In this document: piece after piece, positions 49,883 to 58,334 of the stretch
Numbering within the stretch: position 1 is the first letter of the stretch
How the letters are laid out: each line of letters begins with the position of its first letter
Assembly: GCF_035917575.1 (NCBI RefSeq)
Contig: NZ_CP109090.1
Span: 2,046,001-2,110,000 of the forward strand
DNA from: Streptomyces sp. NBC_01788
GTDB taxonomy: Bacteria > Actinomycetota > Actinomycetes > Streptomycetales > Streptomycetaceae
Reading direction: 5' to 3'
Length of the DNA stretch: 64,000 nucleotides
Program-made: the position numbers and the translations under genes
Notes under the pieces: generated by a model
The model's database searches: none
Told to the model about the DNA's origin: nothing
The model's input: only the letters and a program-made list of their open reading frames with translations

Positions 49883-50788
49883 ATGACGACGACCACAGCC
49901 ACTCCCGCCCCGCCTTTCGGCCGCGCCCTGTGCGCCATGATCACGCCCTTCACCGCCTCGGGCGAACTCGACCTCGACGGCGCCCAGCGGCTCGCCGACC
50001 GGCTGGTGACCGAGGGGTGCGACGGACTCGTGCTCAGCGGTACGACGGGCGAGTCGCCGACCACGACGGACGCCGAGAAGTCGGCGCTGGTCCGGGCCGC
50101 ACGCGAGGCGGTCGGGGAGCGCGCCCCGATCGTCGCGGGCGTGGGCACCGCCGACACCCGGCACACCGTCGAGCTGGCACTGGCGGCAGGTAAGGCGGGC
50201 GCGGACGGGGTGCTGGTGGTGACGCCGTACTACAGCAGACCGCCGCAGGACGCCGTGGAGGAGCACTTCCGCACGGTGGCGGACGCCTCCGGGCTGCCGG
50301 TGATGCTCTACGACATCCCCGGCCGCACCGGCACGCGCATCGAGCCGGAGACCATGCTGCGCCTTGCCGCACACCCCCGGATCGTGGCGGTCAAGGACTG
50401 CTCCTACGACTTCCTCGGCACCCAGAAGGTGCTGTCCCGCACCGAGTTGGCGTACTACGCGGGCTGCGAGGAGCACATCCTCCCGCTGTACGCGGTGGGC
50501 GGCACCGGATACGTCAGCACGGTCGCGAACCTGGTCCCGCGCCAACTGCGCTCGATTCTCGACGCGTTCGACGCGGGCGAAACCGCCCGGGCCGCCCGCC
50601 TCCAGCAACAGGCCACGGAACTCATCGAGTCGACGATGTCCGCCGGCCTCCCTGGCACGGTCACCGTCAAGGCCCTCCTGAACGACCTGTCCCTGCCCGC
50701 CGGCCCGGTCCGCCCACCCCTGCGCCCGGCCACCCGCGAAACGACGGCCGGACTGCGCGCGGCCTACGAACGCCTGCGGGCGGGATGA
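49883..50788 (+). CDS. dapA: 4-hydroxy-tetrahydrodipicolinate synthase
   Basis: 301 residues. GRALCAMITPFTASGELD opens the barrel, VLSGTTGESPTTTDAEK (residues ~48-64) has the two threonines, MLYDIPGRTGTRIEPETM (~137-154) has the Tyr and the Arg of true DHDPS, and the Schiff-base lysine is in IVAVKDCSYD (~163-172). It condenses pyruvate and aspartate semialdehyde, the first step of the lysine/diaminopimelate branch. Aspartate semialdehyde is also the ectoine precursor, but the genes are 35 kb apart. The ATG at 49883 is used. A second, more divergent member of the superfamily is at 30297-31205. Confidence 0.88.
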   Translation: MTTTTATPAPPFGRALCAMITPFTASGELDLDGAQRLADRLVTEGCDGLVLSGTTGESPTTTDAEKSALVRAAREAVGERAPIVAGVGTADTRHTVELALAAGKAGADGVLVVTPYYSRPPQDAVEEHFRTVADASGLPVMLYDIPGRTGTRIEPETMLRLAAHPRIVAVKDCSYDFLGTQKVLSRTELAYYAGCEEHILPLYAVGGTGYVSTVANLVPRQLRSILDAFDAGETARAARLQQQATELIESTMSAGLPGTVTVKALLNDLSLPAGPVRPPLRPATRETTAGLRAAYERLRAG

Positions 50789-50814
50789 TCACGGTTACGC
50801 GCCCGCAGCCGTGA

Positions 50815-51153
50815 CATCACGTCAGCTGCCTCCGCAACTTCGAATACGCGCTGATAGAAGCGGACTGCGCCTTCGTGGACGTCGTCCGGGTGCGTCATCT
50901 CCTCCCCAACCGCGACGACTTCGAGCCACGCCGGCCCCTGCTCCGCGGCTGCTTCGGCGACGTTCGGCCCGCCGCCAAGATGATGGTCTGCGGCCTTGCC
51001 GACCCCCGGATGAGGATCGAGACCGAGGTGTACGCCCGCCGCCGGAGCCTCACGGGGGGCCCACATCTGATCGCCGCACCGGCTGGGTACGATCGCCTAT
51101 CCGATCTGAGTACCCGAGCGGTTGCCCGCCGCGCGCGGTCCCGGAAGGGTTGA
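50815..51153 (+). pseudogene. truncated RidA (YjgF/UK114)-family gene
   Basis: From about 50821, the frame reads CLRNFEYALIEADCAFVDVV, then RVRHLLPNRDDFE, FGDVRPAAKMMVCGLADPRM and IETEVYARRR: the second half of a RidA-family enamine deaminase. The first half is missing; a stop codon (50812) precedes it. The normal end after YARRR is also gone, and the frame runs on with 35 unrelated residues. It is therefore a remnant. Confidence 0.7.
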
Positions 51154-51156
51154 GGC

Positions 51157-51891
51157 ATGCGTCGACTGCTGCTGCTCGCACCGCTGTTGCTGTTCACCGC
51201 CGGCTGCGGGGTGGTGCAGTCCTCCGAGGACGAGGCGACGGACGCCGCACGGGAGGTGGCCAGGACGGCTGGCGAGCGGCTCTACGGCCAGCGTCCGCGC
51301 ACGGCGGAGGAGGTCGGGCGCTCCGCTTCCGGCATCGACGGGGTGGAGGTACTGCGGGTGACGGGTACCTCGACGCACGACGGCGACGGCATCGACGTGG
51401 TCGTCCGCACGTCCGGCACGGCGTTCAACAAATGGGTCGACATCGACGAGATCGCCGTGCGGCGCTGTTTCGCGGTGCGGGTGTCGCCCAAGTCGGAATG
51501 GGGTGAGGATCCCCATGACGTGGACTGCCCGGACGGCCCTCCGTTGGCCTTCGCCCCGCCACCCGAACCGCCCCGGCTGCCGTACGAGGAACTCCGCGCG
51601 AAACTTCCCCGTGTGCCGGTGGGCGGCCGGGTGGACGAGGCGGAGGTGCGCCGTACGCTCGCCGCCCTGCACCTGCATCCGAAGATCCGTACCGAGGTGA
51701 AGGCGGACGGTGGCCGGGTCGGTGTTCTCCTGTCGGTGGAGGGCAACCACTACGACGCGCAGGACTGCCTTCTTGCCCGCGTGGACCCCGGCGCCACCGA
51801 GGTGTGGGCGCCGCCCCGGATCCAGCGAATGCCCGGAGAGGGCGGCTGCACCGTCGACAACGCCCTGCACCCGGCACCGGCACCGCACTGA
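51157..51891 (+). CDS. putative lipoprotein of unknown function
   Basis: 244 residues. The N-terminus MRRLLLLAPLLLFTAGCG is a lipoprotein signal with Cys at residue 17. The mature part contains GEDPHDVDCPDGPPLAF (residues ~118-134) and an acidic, Pro-rich middle, then KIRTEVKADGGRVGVLLSVE near 175. Three further cysteines are present. No family is recognised. It is a conserved-looking Streptomyces lipoprotein anchored on the outer face of the membrane. The ATG at 51157 lies 4 bases after the end of the RidA remnant frame. Confidence 0.72.
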   Translation: MRRLLLLAPLLLFTAGCGVVQSSEDEATDAAREVARTAGERLYGQRPRTAEEVGRSASGIDGVEVLRVTGTSTHDGDGIDVVVRTSGTAFNKWVDIDEIAVRRCFAVRVSPKSEWGEDPHDVDCPDGPPLAFAPPPEPPRLPYEELRAKLPRVPVGGRVDEAEVRRTLAALHLHPKIRTEVKADGGRVGVLLSVEGNHYDAQDCLLARVDPGATEVWAPPRIQRMPGEGGCTVDNALHPAPAPH

Positions 51892-51954
51892 ACGGGGTGC
51901 CCGGCTCGGGCGAAAAGCTGCTTGCACCTTCCCCGCCGCCCGGCGGTGAGAAGC

Positions 51955-52845
51955 TCAGTAACCGGCTACCCCGTCGGTCGTCATCCGGTGCCAGACCTCT
52001 TCCGCCCGCTGCCGAAGGGCGGGAACGAGTTCCAGGTTGTCTCCGCGTTCGGCGCTCTGCAGGAGTTCGGTGATGACCACCAGTTCGGCGAAGCGCCCGG
52101 CGTCACTGTCGAGACCAGTGGAAAGTTCCCGGCGGACGCGCTCGGCGGTCTCCGGCATCGTAAGGCTGTAGGCGTGCAGGAGGGCTGCGTCATAGCCGGC
52201 CGGGGCGGTGCCCCATCCTTCCCAGTCCAGGATGCCGAGTTCGGGACCGGCGAGATTGGCCCAGTGCAGGTCACCGTGTGCGGTGGACCACGCGGGCGGA
52301 GTCGTGGGCACCCCACTGCCGAGGAAAGCGAGGTACTTCGGCATGGCGCGATCCAGGTAGGCACGACGTACGGCCGTCCGGTCGGTACGGACCGCCGAAA
52401 GGTGGTCGAGGGCCTTGCGGAGGCCATCCCACCAGGCTGTTGTCAGGCGGGGCGGGGCGGCAAGTACCGCAGTGGACGAGAGGGTTCCGTCGACAACAAG
52501 GTCATACAGCTCTGCTTTGTACGCCTCCTCCCCCTTCGTCCACTGCCGTACGAGACGAAGACAAGGGCGCGGCACCTGCTGGGGTACCAACTGCTCGGCG
52601 TCCTCCGGTCCCATCCACAGTTTGCCGCTCGCCTTGTCCGCCGAGCTGTGGACGACGCGCAGCCATGCCGGCCCGTAGGGCCCGGTGACGGGTCGGCCCA
52701 GCGTGCGTCCCCTCCACCCCCACGCCTCCTGCGTGCCTCCGCCAGACGGCCGAGCATCCAGGACCGCCCCGAGGAAGCCGCACGCCACGGTATGGGCCCT
52801 CCGCATGCGCGCGGCGACCTCGGGATCGTCAGGTTCCGAGGACAT
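51955..52845 (-). CDS. aminoglycoside-phosphotransferase-fold protein
   Basis: 296 residues. The kinase-like catalytic loop is TAHGDLHWANLAG (residues ~188-200: His190, Asp192, Asn197) and the metal-binding Asp is in LGILDWEGWGTAP (Asp207). This is the APH/choline kinase fold. The N-lobe is weakly conserved, with no clear P-loop Gly motif. It is the last gene of a four-gene minus-strand operon (47-residue peptide, JmjC cupin, aldo/keto reductase) and overlaps the reductase gene by 17 bases. In RiPP clusters such phosphotransferase-fold proteins act as Ser/Thr kinases in dehydration or in self-protection. Here the role is inferred only from the context. Confidence 0.8.
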   Translation of the reverse strand: MSSEPDDPEVAARMRRAHTVACGFLGAVLDARPSGGGTQEAWGWRGRTLGRPVTGPYGPAWLRVVHSSADKASGKLWMGPEDAEQLVPQQVPRPCLRLVRQWTKGEEAYKAELYDLVVDGTLSSTAVLAAPPRLTTAWWDGLRKALDHLSAVRTDRTAVRRAYLDRAMPKYLAFLGSGVPTTPPAWSTAHGDLHWANLAGPELGILDWEGWGTAPAGYDAALLHAYSLTMPETAERVRRELSTGLDSDAGRFAELVVITELLQSAERGDNLELVPALRQRAEEVWHRMTTDGVAGY

Positions 52846-53725
52846 CGATGACCTTCCTCAGGCGATCGGGTGACAAGGGCTCGCATGCCTCAGCGCCCAG
52901 GGCATCAGCCCAGTGTGCCGGTGTACTCGACGACAGCAGGACACGCGACACCCCGGGAGCCGACAGGGCGACCGAGAGCACGGCCTGCACCGGGGAGGCA
53001 GCGGGGTCGATGACGCGCACCAGTTCCTCCGCCACCGCGCCGAGGAGCTCGCCGCCTCCGAGCGGGGCCGATGCGAAGACATCGAGCCCCGCTTCCCGTG
53101 CCTCCACCAGTGCTCCGCACCCGTCGAGTGCGTCCGCCACCACGGCGAGTTGAATCAGTGAGACCGGGAACTGCACAGCTCGGAAGCAGTGATGTGGCCC
53201 GCCCACGGTTTCCGCAAGTGCCGTGAGTTCAGAGATGGTGAACATTCCGCTCGACAGGCCCGCCCAGGTGGCGACGCCGTAGCCGCCGATCTTGCTGGCG
53301 TCCGCCGCGCTCTCCAGTTCCTCGAATGCGTCGGTCAGCGTCCGCGACAGATCGGCCCTGTCCGTCCGGCCGTGCTCCGGATTGTGAACGAAGACCAGGT
53401 CCGGGACGCGGCCAAGGCGGGCACGACTACGGGCGAGCTGCCAGGCGATGTAGGGACGTGCCAGGCAGTGGCCTTGATCGCGGTCGTACGGCGGCACCCC
53501 GGCGTCCCGAGCAGCCTGCCGGTCGGAGTCGGGCACGAAGCCGACCTTGGTCGAGACACGTACCTGTGGACACGCGTCGAGGACCGGCCGCAGAGCTGCC
53601 TCGGCCGTACCGGACGCGTAGTTCGGCGCCGTATCGACCCATGTCACCCCGGCGTCCACGGCCGCGACCACCGACTGCGACACGTCACGGCACCGATACG
53701 TCCCGGCTGCCAGTCGCGCGCTCAT
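52829..53725 (-). CDS. aldo/keto reductase
   Basis: 298 residues with the full catalytic tetrad: Asp31 and Tyr36 in WVDTAPNYASG, Lys60 in VSTKVGF, His114 in VFVHNPEHG. The NADPH-binding end of the barrel is in VQAVLSVALSAPGVSRVL near residue 255. It resembles the pyridoxal/L-fucose-dehydrogenase-like branch. The start overlaps the JmjC gene stop by 4 bases; the stop overlaps the phosphotransferase-like gene. It might reduce or oxidise a carbonyl or alcohol generated on the peptide or another small molecule made by the operon. Confidence 0.87.
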   Translation of the reverse strand: MSARLAAGTYRCRDVSQSVVAAVDAGVTWVDTAPNYASGTAEAALRPVLDACPQVRVSTKVGFVPDSDRQAARDAGVPPYDRDQGHCLARPYIAWQLARSRARLGRVPDLVFVHNPEHGRTDRADLSRTLTDAFEELESAADASKIGGYGVATWAGLSSGMFTISELTALAETVGGPHHCFRAVQFPVSLIQLAVVADALDGCGALVEAREAGLDVFASAPLGGGELLGAVAEELVRVIDPAASPVQAVLSVALSAPGVSRVLLSSSTPAHWADALGAEACEPLSPDRLRKVIDVLGT

Positions 53726-54906
53726 CCAGCCCGCCCCACAGCCGCGACCTCGCCGTCCACCAGTTCGCTCACGAGTTGCGCCACCTGCCCGACGCGAAGC
53801 CCGGCCGCCCGGGCGAGTGTGTCCAGGCGGTAATGGCCTCCGTCCACGAGGAGGGACAGCAGGGGCGCGGCCTGCGGGGAGAAGGTCCATTCCTCTCCCC
53901 CTGCTGTCAGCACCGCGTGGCCCTCCCTGTCGCTGTGCAGCCCGGCGCGAGCGGTCACCAGGTGTACGACGACGGCGGGGTCGGGCGGTACGCCCTCGAC
54001 ATACGGCAGTGAGGGCACGAGGCGGGCCCGGTCGGCGGCGTCCCGCATGGTGAGGAAGCGGTCGAGTAGCCGTTCGTCCTCGAACTCCTTCATGACGAGG
54101 TCGCCGAGCGACCGCACGAAATCCGCCTTCTCTTCCTCGGTCCCGAAGCGTGGCAGGTCGCTGCGCACGGTCGTTTCACGGCGCAGATCCTCGGAGAGCC
54201 ACTGGAGGAGGTCGGCGCCGGTCGTCGTCTGCATGCCGCAGGTGAGGTGGAGGGAGTGGACGCCTTCGGAAGCGGCGACAGCGTGCCACCAACCGCGCGG
54301 CAGGTACAGCATGTCCCCTGCGTGCAGGACCAGTTCGACGAGAGGCTCATGCGGCGGCGGTTCGGGGACGTCCGTGTCACGGTGGAGCGGGGCTTGCCTC
54401 GTGGGGCCGTGGATGCGCCATCGTTTGGCGCCGTCGAGTTGGAGGACGAGCACGTCGTGGTCGTCCCAGTGGACTCCGAAGCCCTCCTCGGGCGTCCAGG
54501 AGGCGTAGGCGTTGACCTGGATGCCGGTGCGCAGGTGTCGTTCCAGTTCCTGGGCGAGGTGGCCGACGCCCGGGTGCAACTCGTCGATCGCGTCCAGGAC
54601 GAGGGTGGCGCCCTCGGCGAGGTGGCGGTGCAGTTCGGCGGGCTTGAGCCGGTGCCACACGGTGCTGCGACGGGTGGTGACCGGCGCCGAGTAGGCGTGT
54701 TGGGGCAGCGCCTCGCCGCCCGCCGAGAGGCGCAGGCGGGGCGGTTCGAGCCGGTGGTGGGTGAGCAGGGCGTTCAGGTCGTCCCAGCCGAGCAGGCCGC
54801 CGAAGCGGCCCGGTTCACCGGGAAAGTGGCGGTAGGTACGGCCGTACACCTGGGCGAGGAAGTCCTCGCCCAGGCGCGCGACCACCGCGGGTACGTCGGT
54901 GGTCAT
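53722..54906 (-). CDS. JmjC-type cupin oxygenase
   Basis: 394 residues. The fold of ribosomal-oxygenase-like JmjC proteins (YcfD/ROX family) is suggested by RLRLSAGGEALPQHAYSAPV (residues ~57-76), the iron site GFGVHWDDHDVLVLQL (His146, Asp148) and the distal His208 in YLPRGWWHAVAA. The 2-oxoglutarate-site Lys is likely in GAKRWRIHG (~159). The C-terminal ~150 residues are helical with a winged-helix-like end, as in YcfD relatives. Such enzymes hydroxylate side chains (His, Arg, Asp) in proteins or peptides. It is directly downstream (15 bases) of the 47-residue peptide gene, which makes that peptide a possible substrate. Confidence 0.82.
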   Translation of the reverse strand: MTTDVPAVVARLGEDFLAQVYGRTYRHFPGEPGRFGGLLGWDDLNALLTHHRLEPPRLRLSAGGEALPQHAYSAPVTTRRSTVWHRLKPAELHRHLAEGATLVLDAIDELHPGVGHLAQELERHLRTGIQVNAYASWTPEEGFGVHWDDHDVLVLQLDGAKRWRIHGPTRQAPLHRDTDVPEPPPHEPLVELVLHAGDMLYLPRGWWHAVAASEGVHSLHLTCGMQTTTGADLLQWLSEDLRRETTVRSDLPRFGTEEEKADFVRSLGDLVMKEFEDERLLDRFLTMRDAADRARLVPSLPYVEGVPPDPAVVVHLVTARAGLHSDREGHAVLTAGGEEWTFSPQAAPLLSLLVDGGHYRLDTLARAAGLRVGQVAQLVSELVDGEVAAVGRAG

Positions 54907-54921
54907 CGATTACGGCCCTTC

Positions 54922-55065
54922 TCAGTCGTTGCCGTCGGAACGACCGGTGGAACCGCCGTCCGAGGGCTGCTCGGCCCGCGATCGGGCGGCGGCGATCCGG
55001 CGACGGGCGACCAGCAGGCCGTGGCCCTCTTGATCACCGTTCGTGGTCACGTTCTGTTCGGACAT
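54922..55065 (-). CDS. 47-residue peptide, candidate RiPP precursor or small partner of the JmjC enzyme
   Basis: The ATG at 55065 follows a near-perfect ribosome site (AAGGAG, 8 bases away). The peptide begins MSEQNVTTNGDQEGHGLLVA, has an Arg/Ala-rich middle (RRRIAAARSRAEQ) and ends in a Ser/Asp/Gly/Asn tail (DGGSTGRSDGND). It is the first gene of the minus-strand operon with JmjC cupin, aldo/keto reductase and phosphotransferase-fold genes. Its polar tail is rich in residues that such enzymes modify (Ser, Thr, Asp, Asn, Arg). No Cys is present, so a lanthionine product is excluded. A regulatory or scaffold peptide is the other option. Confidence 0.7.
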   Translation of the reverse strand: MSEQNVTTNGDQEGHGLLVARRRIAAARSRAEQPSDGGSTGRSDGND

Positions 55066-55203
55066 GGCTGTGTCTCCTTAGGTGTTGGCGGAAGCGAGCA
55101 GGTTGCCCACTCCCTGGCTGTGGCGTCTCCAGCTGCCCCACCAGGCGGTGGCGGCCCGGCCGGAGGCGCCTGTACCCGGCTTCAGGACTCATGCGTCCAA
55201 AAG

Positions 55204-55227
55204 TCAGGTGGTCAGTGATCAGGTGGT
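55204..55227. repeat. direct repeat upstream of the peptide operon
   Basis: tcaggtggt occurs at 55204-55212 and 55219-55227 (15-base period). It lies in the region between the peptide gene start and the end of the upstream ATP-binding gene. It may be a regulatory site for the operon. Confidence 0.4.
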
Positions 55228-55758
55228 GGTGACATGCGCACGGGAGCCGCTGAGCACGCCACATCCCGGTTCGGCAACCGTCACCGGCCGCCGTGCACCC
55301 CCGAACGAGAGATCGCTTTCGCATGCGGCGGGGAACGGGCGGGACTGCGAGGGCGAGCAACTGCCGACCTCGAACCAGACCGCCTTTCCGGCCGTGGTCG
55401 ACCGGACGCCCCACGCCTGGGCAAGACCGTCGACCAACTGCAGTCCGCGCCCGCTCTCCTCGTCCAGGTCGGCCGGCGCCCGCTGCGGGAGAAGGCCGCC
55501 TTCCGCGTCCTCGGCTTCCAGGCGTACGCGAGTCCCGTCCCAGCTCACCGTGACCCGGCAACCCTCCCCCGCGTGCACCACGGCGTTCGCGATCACCTCA
55601 CCGGCCAGCAGCTCCAGCGTCTCGACCGTGTCCTCCGCAAGTGGCACGTCCCAGTCACGGACGATCGCGACAACCCTGCGACGAGCGGAAGAAACGGAGC
55701 TGACGTCCGATGGGACACAGAGGGACGAGAACTTCGGGGCAGGTGCTCGGAACGTCAT
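55219..55758 (-). CDS. ATP-binding protein of the HATPase_c (SpoIIAB/RsbW-like) family
   Basis: About 179 residues. The N box is ELLAGEVIANAVVHAGEGCR (residues ~48-67), the G box is DEESGRGLQLVDGLAQAWGV (~97-116), followed by GKAVWFEVG. These motifs match small GHKL ATPases that Streptomyces encodes in large numbers, often as partners of XRE regulators and DUF397 proteins. It may act as an anti-sigma-type kinase. It is divergent from the XRE/TPR regulator at 55936. The ATG at 55758 is preferred to the longer 55800. Its stop is about 150 bases from the peptide gene start. Confidence 0.87.
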   Translation of the reverse strand: MTFRAPAPKFSSLCVPSDVSSVSSARRRVVAIVRDWDVPLAEDTVETLELLAGEVIANAVVHAGEGCRVTVSWDGTRVRLEAEDAEGGLLPQRAPADLDEESGRGLQLVDGLAQAWGVRSTTAGKAVWFEVGSCSPSQSRPFPAACESDLSFGGARRPVTVAEPGCGVLSGSRAHVTTT

Positions 55759-55935
55759 GGAGGGCGAACCTTCCTGGCTGTGTGCGTCGGAGTTCCACAC
55801 AACCGCTCACAGCTGCCAACGCCCAGAGCACAATGGACGCACCAATGCGGCATCCGTGCGTCACCACCACGCCTCACCTGGGGACTCGCCCAGCCGCACG
55901 TCCTGGCAGGGCAGGAGAAACGGGGAGACAGCGTC

Positions 55936-57102
55936 ATGGCGCACCACCGCAACGGCCTCGCAGCGCGTCGCCGAACCGTGGGCCTCACCCAAGAGGCCCT
56001 CGCCGAGCACATGCAGGTGGACCGCTCCACCATCACCCGTTGGGAATCAGGCCGCACCGCCCCGCAGCCCTGGATGCGTCCACGGCTGGCCCGCCTTCTT
56101 CGCGTCAACGCCGAGGGTCTCAACGACCTACTGACCGCCTGGTCGCCAGGCAGCACGCAGGCACAGGACGCCCTCGATTACGCGATGCTTCACCCGGGCC
56201 GCCTCGATCTGCCCGCCGTCGCCACACTTCGTACTCGCTTCGACGACTGCGCCGCTCGTTACGACCTTGTGCCTTCGGCCGGCCTCATCGCAGAAGCAGC
56301 AGCGCAGCTCAACCGCATCGACCAGCTCGCCGCAGGCTCCGCCCGCGGACGCGTCCAGAGGGAACTCGACGCCCTGCACGCCGACGCCTGCACTCTCATG
56401 GGTCAGTTGGTCTGGGACGCCTCTCAGCGCCGCGACCACACCACCGCGAAGACGTACTACGAGCAGAGCGCCAACCTCGCTCGCCACCTACGGGACACCA
56501 CTCTCGAAGCCCACGCCTTACTGCGCACCTGTTACGTCGCGCTGTACGGCGCACACGACGCGCAGGCAGGGCTCGCGCTCGCGAAGCACGCAGCCGAGAT
56601 TGCCCAGCGCACGAGTCCCGCCCTGTCCGGGCTGGCGCTGCTGCACGTCGCCGAGGCACACGCCATGCTGCGGTCGACCTCGGACTGCGAACGCGCTCTC
56701 TCCCGCGCAGAGCGCCAACTCGACCACGCGGACGACAGCGACGCCGCCGCCGACCTGGTGTCCCCAACCCAGTTCGGCCGCCTCGCGGGCTCCTGCTATC
56801 TCTCGCTTGGAGACCACCAACGGGCCGAAACCCTGCTGACCAGCACGGCAGAGAAGCTACGGGACAGGCGAAAGTCACGCGCAATCGTGCTGGGGAACCT
56901 TACGCTCGCCCGTATCCGTCAACGCGATGTCGAGGCGGGGGTGGCCAGCCTCACCGAAGCCATCGCCGAGCTGGAGACCACACGCGGAGGCGGAGGCATG
57001 AACATCGTCTTCGGAGCCGCCCGCGAACTGCGCCCCTGGCGACAGGAACCCCTCGTCGCGGAGGTCCACGACAGACTGCTCGGCCTGATGACGGCAGCGT
57101 AG
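55936..57102 (+). CDS. XRE family regulator with TPR-like domain
   Basis: 388 residues. The N-terminal HTH is GLAARRRTVGLTQEALAEHM plus QVDRSTITRWESGRT (residues ~7-42). The remainder is helical: repeated TPR-like segments such as AKTYYEQSANLARHLRDTTL (~172) and ALALAKHAAEIAQRTSP (~210), ending with ETRRGG-type turns. Such proteins respond to peptides or partners through the TPR domain. The position next to the ATP-binding gene and 0.9 kb from the peptide operon is suggestive of a control role, but unproven. The ATG at 55936 is chosen because the HTH begins there. Confidence 0.87.
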   Translation: MAHHRNGLAARRRTVGLTQEALAEHMQVDRSTITRWESGRTAPQPWMRPRLARLLRVNAEGLNDLLTAWSPGSTQAQDALDYAMLHPGRLDLPAVATLRTRFDDCAARYDLVPSAGLIAEAAAQLNRIDQLAAGSARGRVQRELDALHADACTLMGQLVWDASQRRDHTTAKTYYEQSANLARHLRDTTLEAHALLRTCYVALYGAHDAQAGLALAKHAAEIAQRTSPALSGLALLHVAEAHAMLRSTSDCERALSRAERQLDHADDSDAAADLVSPTQFGRLAGSCYLSLGDHQRAETLLTSTAEKLRDRRKSRAIVLGNLTLARIRQRDVEAGVASLTEAIAELETTRGGGGMNIVFGAARELRPWRQEPLVAEVHDRLLGLMTAA

Positions 57103-57121
57103 GAGAGAGAAGGAGACACCG

Positions 57122-57847
57122 GTGGCAGCCAACTCCCTGGACCGCGCCAAGCAGGCGGTACGCACGCAGGTCTGGGACGCCCTGACCGCCGCCGACGCCG
57201 TCCACGACCCCTCCGTCCACGGCCGCATCCCTCACTTCAAGGGCGCCGAGGAAGCTGCGGCCCGACTCGCGGGGCTCCCGGCCTGGCAGCGAGCGAGTGT
57301 CGTCAAGGCAGTGCCGGACAAGGCCCAGCTTCCGGTTCGGGCACGGGCCCTGGAGGAGGGCAAAACCGTCTACATGGCGGTGCCGAAGTTGGCCACCCTC
57401 AAACCCTTCTACCTCCTCGACCCGGCCAGCCTCACCGTCCCACCCAACGAGGCCGCAGCCAGCCGCACCGCCGCCACGATCGCCCCCACCGTCGAGGTCG
57501 ACGCCCTCCGACCACTGGACCTGATCATCCTCGGCAGCGTCGCCGTCAACCGCGACGGCACCCGCATCGGCAAAGGCGCCGGCTACTCCGACATCGAGTT
57601 CGCCCTGCTCACCGAGGCCGGCCTGGTGACGCCGGAGACCATCGTCGTCACCACCGTCCACGCACTCCAGGTGACCGAAACCCCGATCCCCACCACGGAG
57701 CACGATGTCGCAGTCGACCTGATCGTGACCCCCGACGAGACCATCGCCTGCCCGAACCCCCACCGCCCGTCAGGAGTCGACTGGTCGGCCCTTACGGCAG
57801 AGAAGATCGCCGCCATCCCGGCACTCGTGGCCCGACAGGGCTCTTGA
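57122..57847 (+). CDS. 5-formyltetrahydrofolate cyclo-ligase family protein
   Basis: 241 residues. The start is GTG at 57122, 19 bases after the XRE/TPR stop, so the two are probably co-transcribed. Family segments: VYMAVPKLATLKPFYLLDP (residues ~80-98), LDLIILGSVAVNRDGTRIGK (~125-144) followed by GAGYSDIEFALL (~146-157), the conserved GKGxGYYD-like loop with Ser for the second Tyr. VTTVHALQVTETPIPTTEHD (~177-196) is the end block of the family. True members ligate 5-formyl-THF to methenyl-THF with ATP; the altered loop means the reaction here is uncertain. Confidence 0.8.
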   Translation: MAANSLDRAKQAVRTQVWDALTAADAVHDPSVHGRIPHFKGAEEAAARLAGLPAWQRASVVKAVPDKAQLPVRARALEEGKTVYMAVPKLATLKPFYLLDPASLTVPPNEAAASRTAATIAPTVEVDALRPLDLIILGSVAVNRDGTRIGKGAGYSDIEFALLTEAGLVTPETIVVTTVHALQVTETPIPTTEHDVAVDLIVTPDETIACPNPHRPSGVDWSALTAEKIAAIPALVARQGS

Positions 57848-58087
57848 CGACCTCAGCGGAAAGCGTTCGAACCCTGTGCCACACCGGCGCCTGAAACCCC
57901 GCCCGCTCCACGGTGTGTGGGTCGACGGCGGACGGGATGGGAGCTGGGGTGACTGGTGGGTGGAGGGCTGTGAGAGCAGTTACGGTTCCGGGGCGCAGCT
58001 GCGCCGACCAGCAGTCATAGTGCCTGTAACGGTTGGCTGCTATTCCACTTGCGAGTGCCCGGGGGGCAGCTGGGCCATGACGATCCA

Positions 58088-58231
58088 ATGAGCATGGACA
58101 CGGACAGCGTGGCTGCGGCGATCGCGCGAGAGTTGCAACTGATCGAGCAGGGCCACGCCTCACCCAAGGTCGACACGCTCATCCGCATCGCCGTCGCGCT
58201 CGACACGCCGCTCGCCGACCTCGTCAGATGA
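58088..58231 (+). pseudogene. fragment of an XRE-type helix-turn-helix gene
   Basis: The frame ends with LQLIEQGHASPKVDTLIRIA, then VALDTPLADLVR, the third helix and end of an XRE HTH domain. The recognition helix and the N-terminal half (normally QEELAxRSGLxRTYIS) are missing. It is a truncated remnant. Confidence 0.6.
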
Positions 58232-58334
58232 ACGGACCCCCCGTCCCCGGCGGGGGTGAGGAGAGGGCCAGTCCTGCCCGCCGCCCTGTTCACATCGGCT
58301 ACCTTGCTGCGCATCAGAGCGAGGTGGTGCAGGG

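Noticed and set aside
50764..51066. 100-codon minus-strand frame opposite the RidA remnant
   Set aside because: The plus-strand frame has clear RidA homology; the opposite frame is its shadow.
55082..55218. Frame ending WWGSWRRHSQGVGNLL and stopping right before the peptide gene's ribosome site
   Set aside because: It looks peptide-like, but it is preceded by a stop and has no start codon in that frame, so translation is not supported.
57860..57890. tRNA-like stretch gttcgaaccctgtgcc
   Set aside because: The flanking bases do not pair as a T-arm and no acceptor or D-arm is found nearby. Chance likeness is more likely than an att-site remnant.
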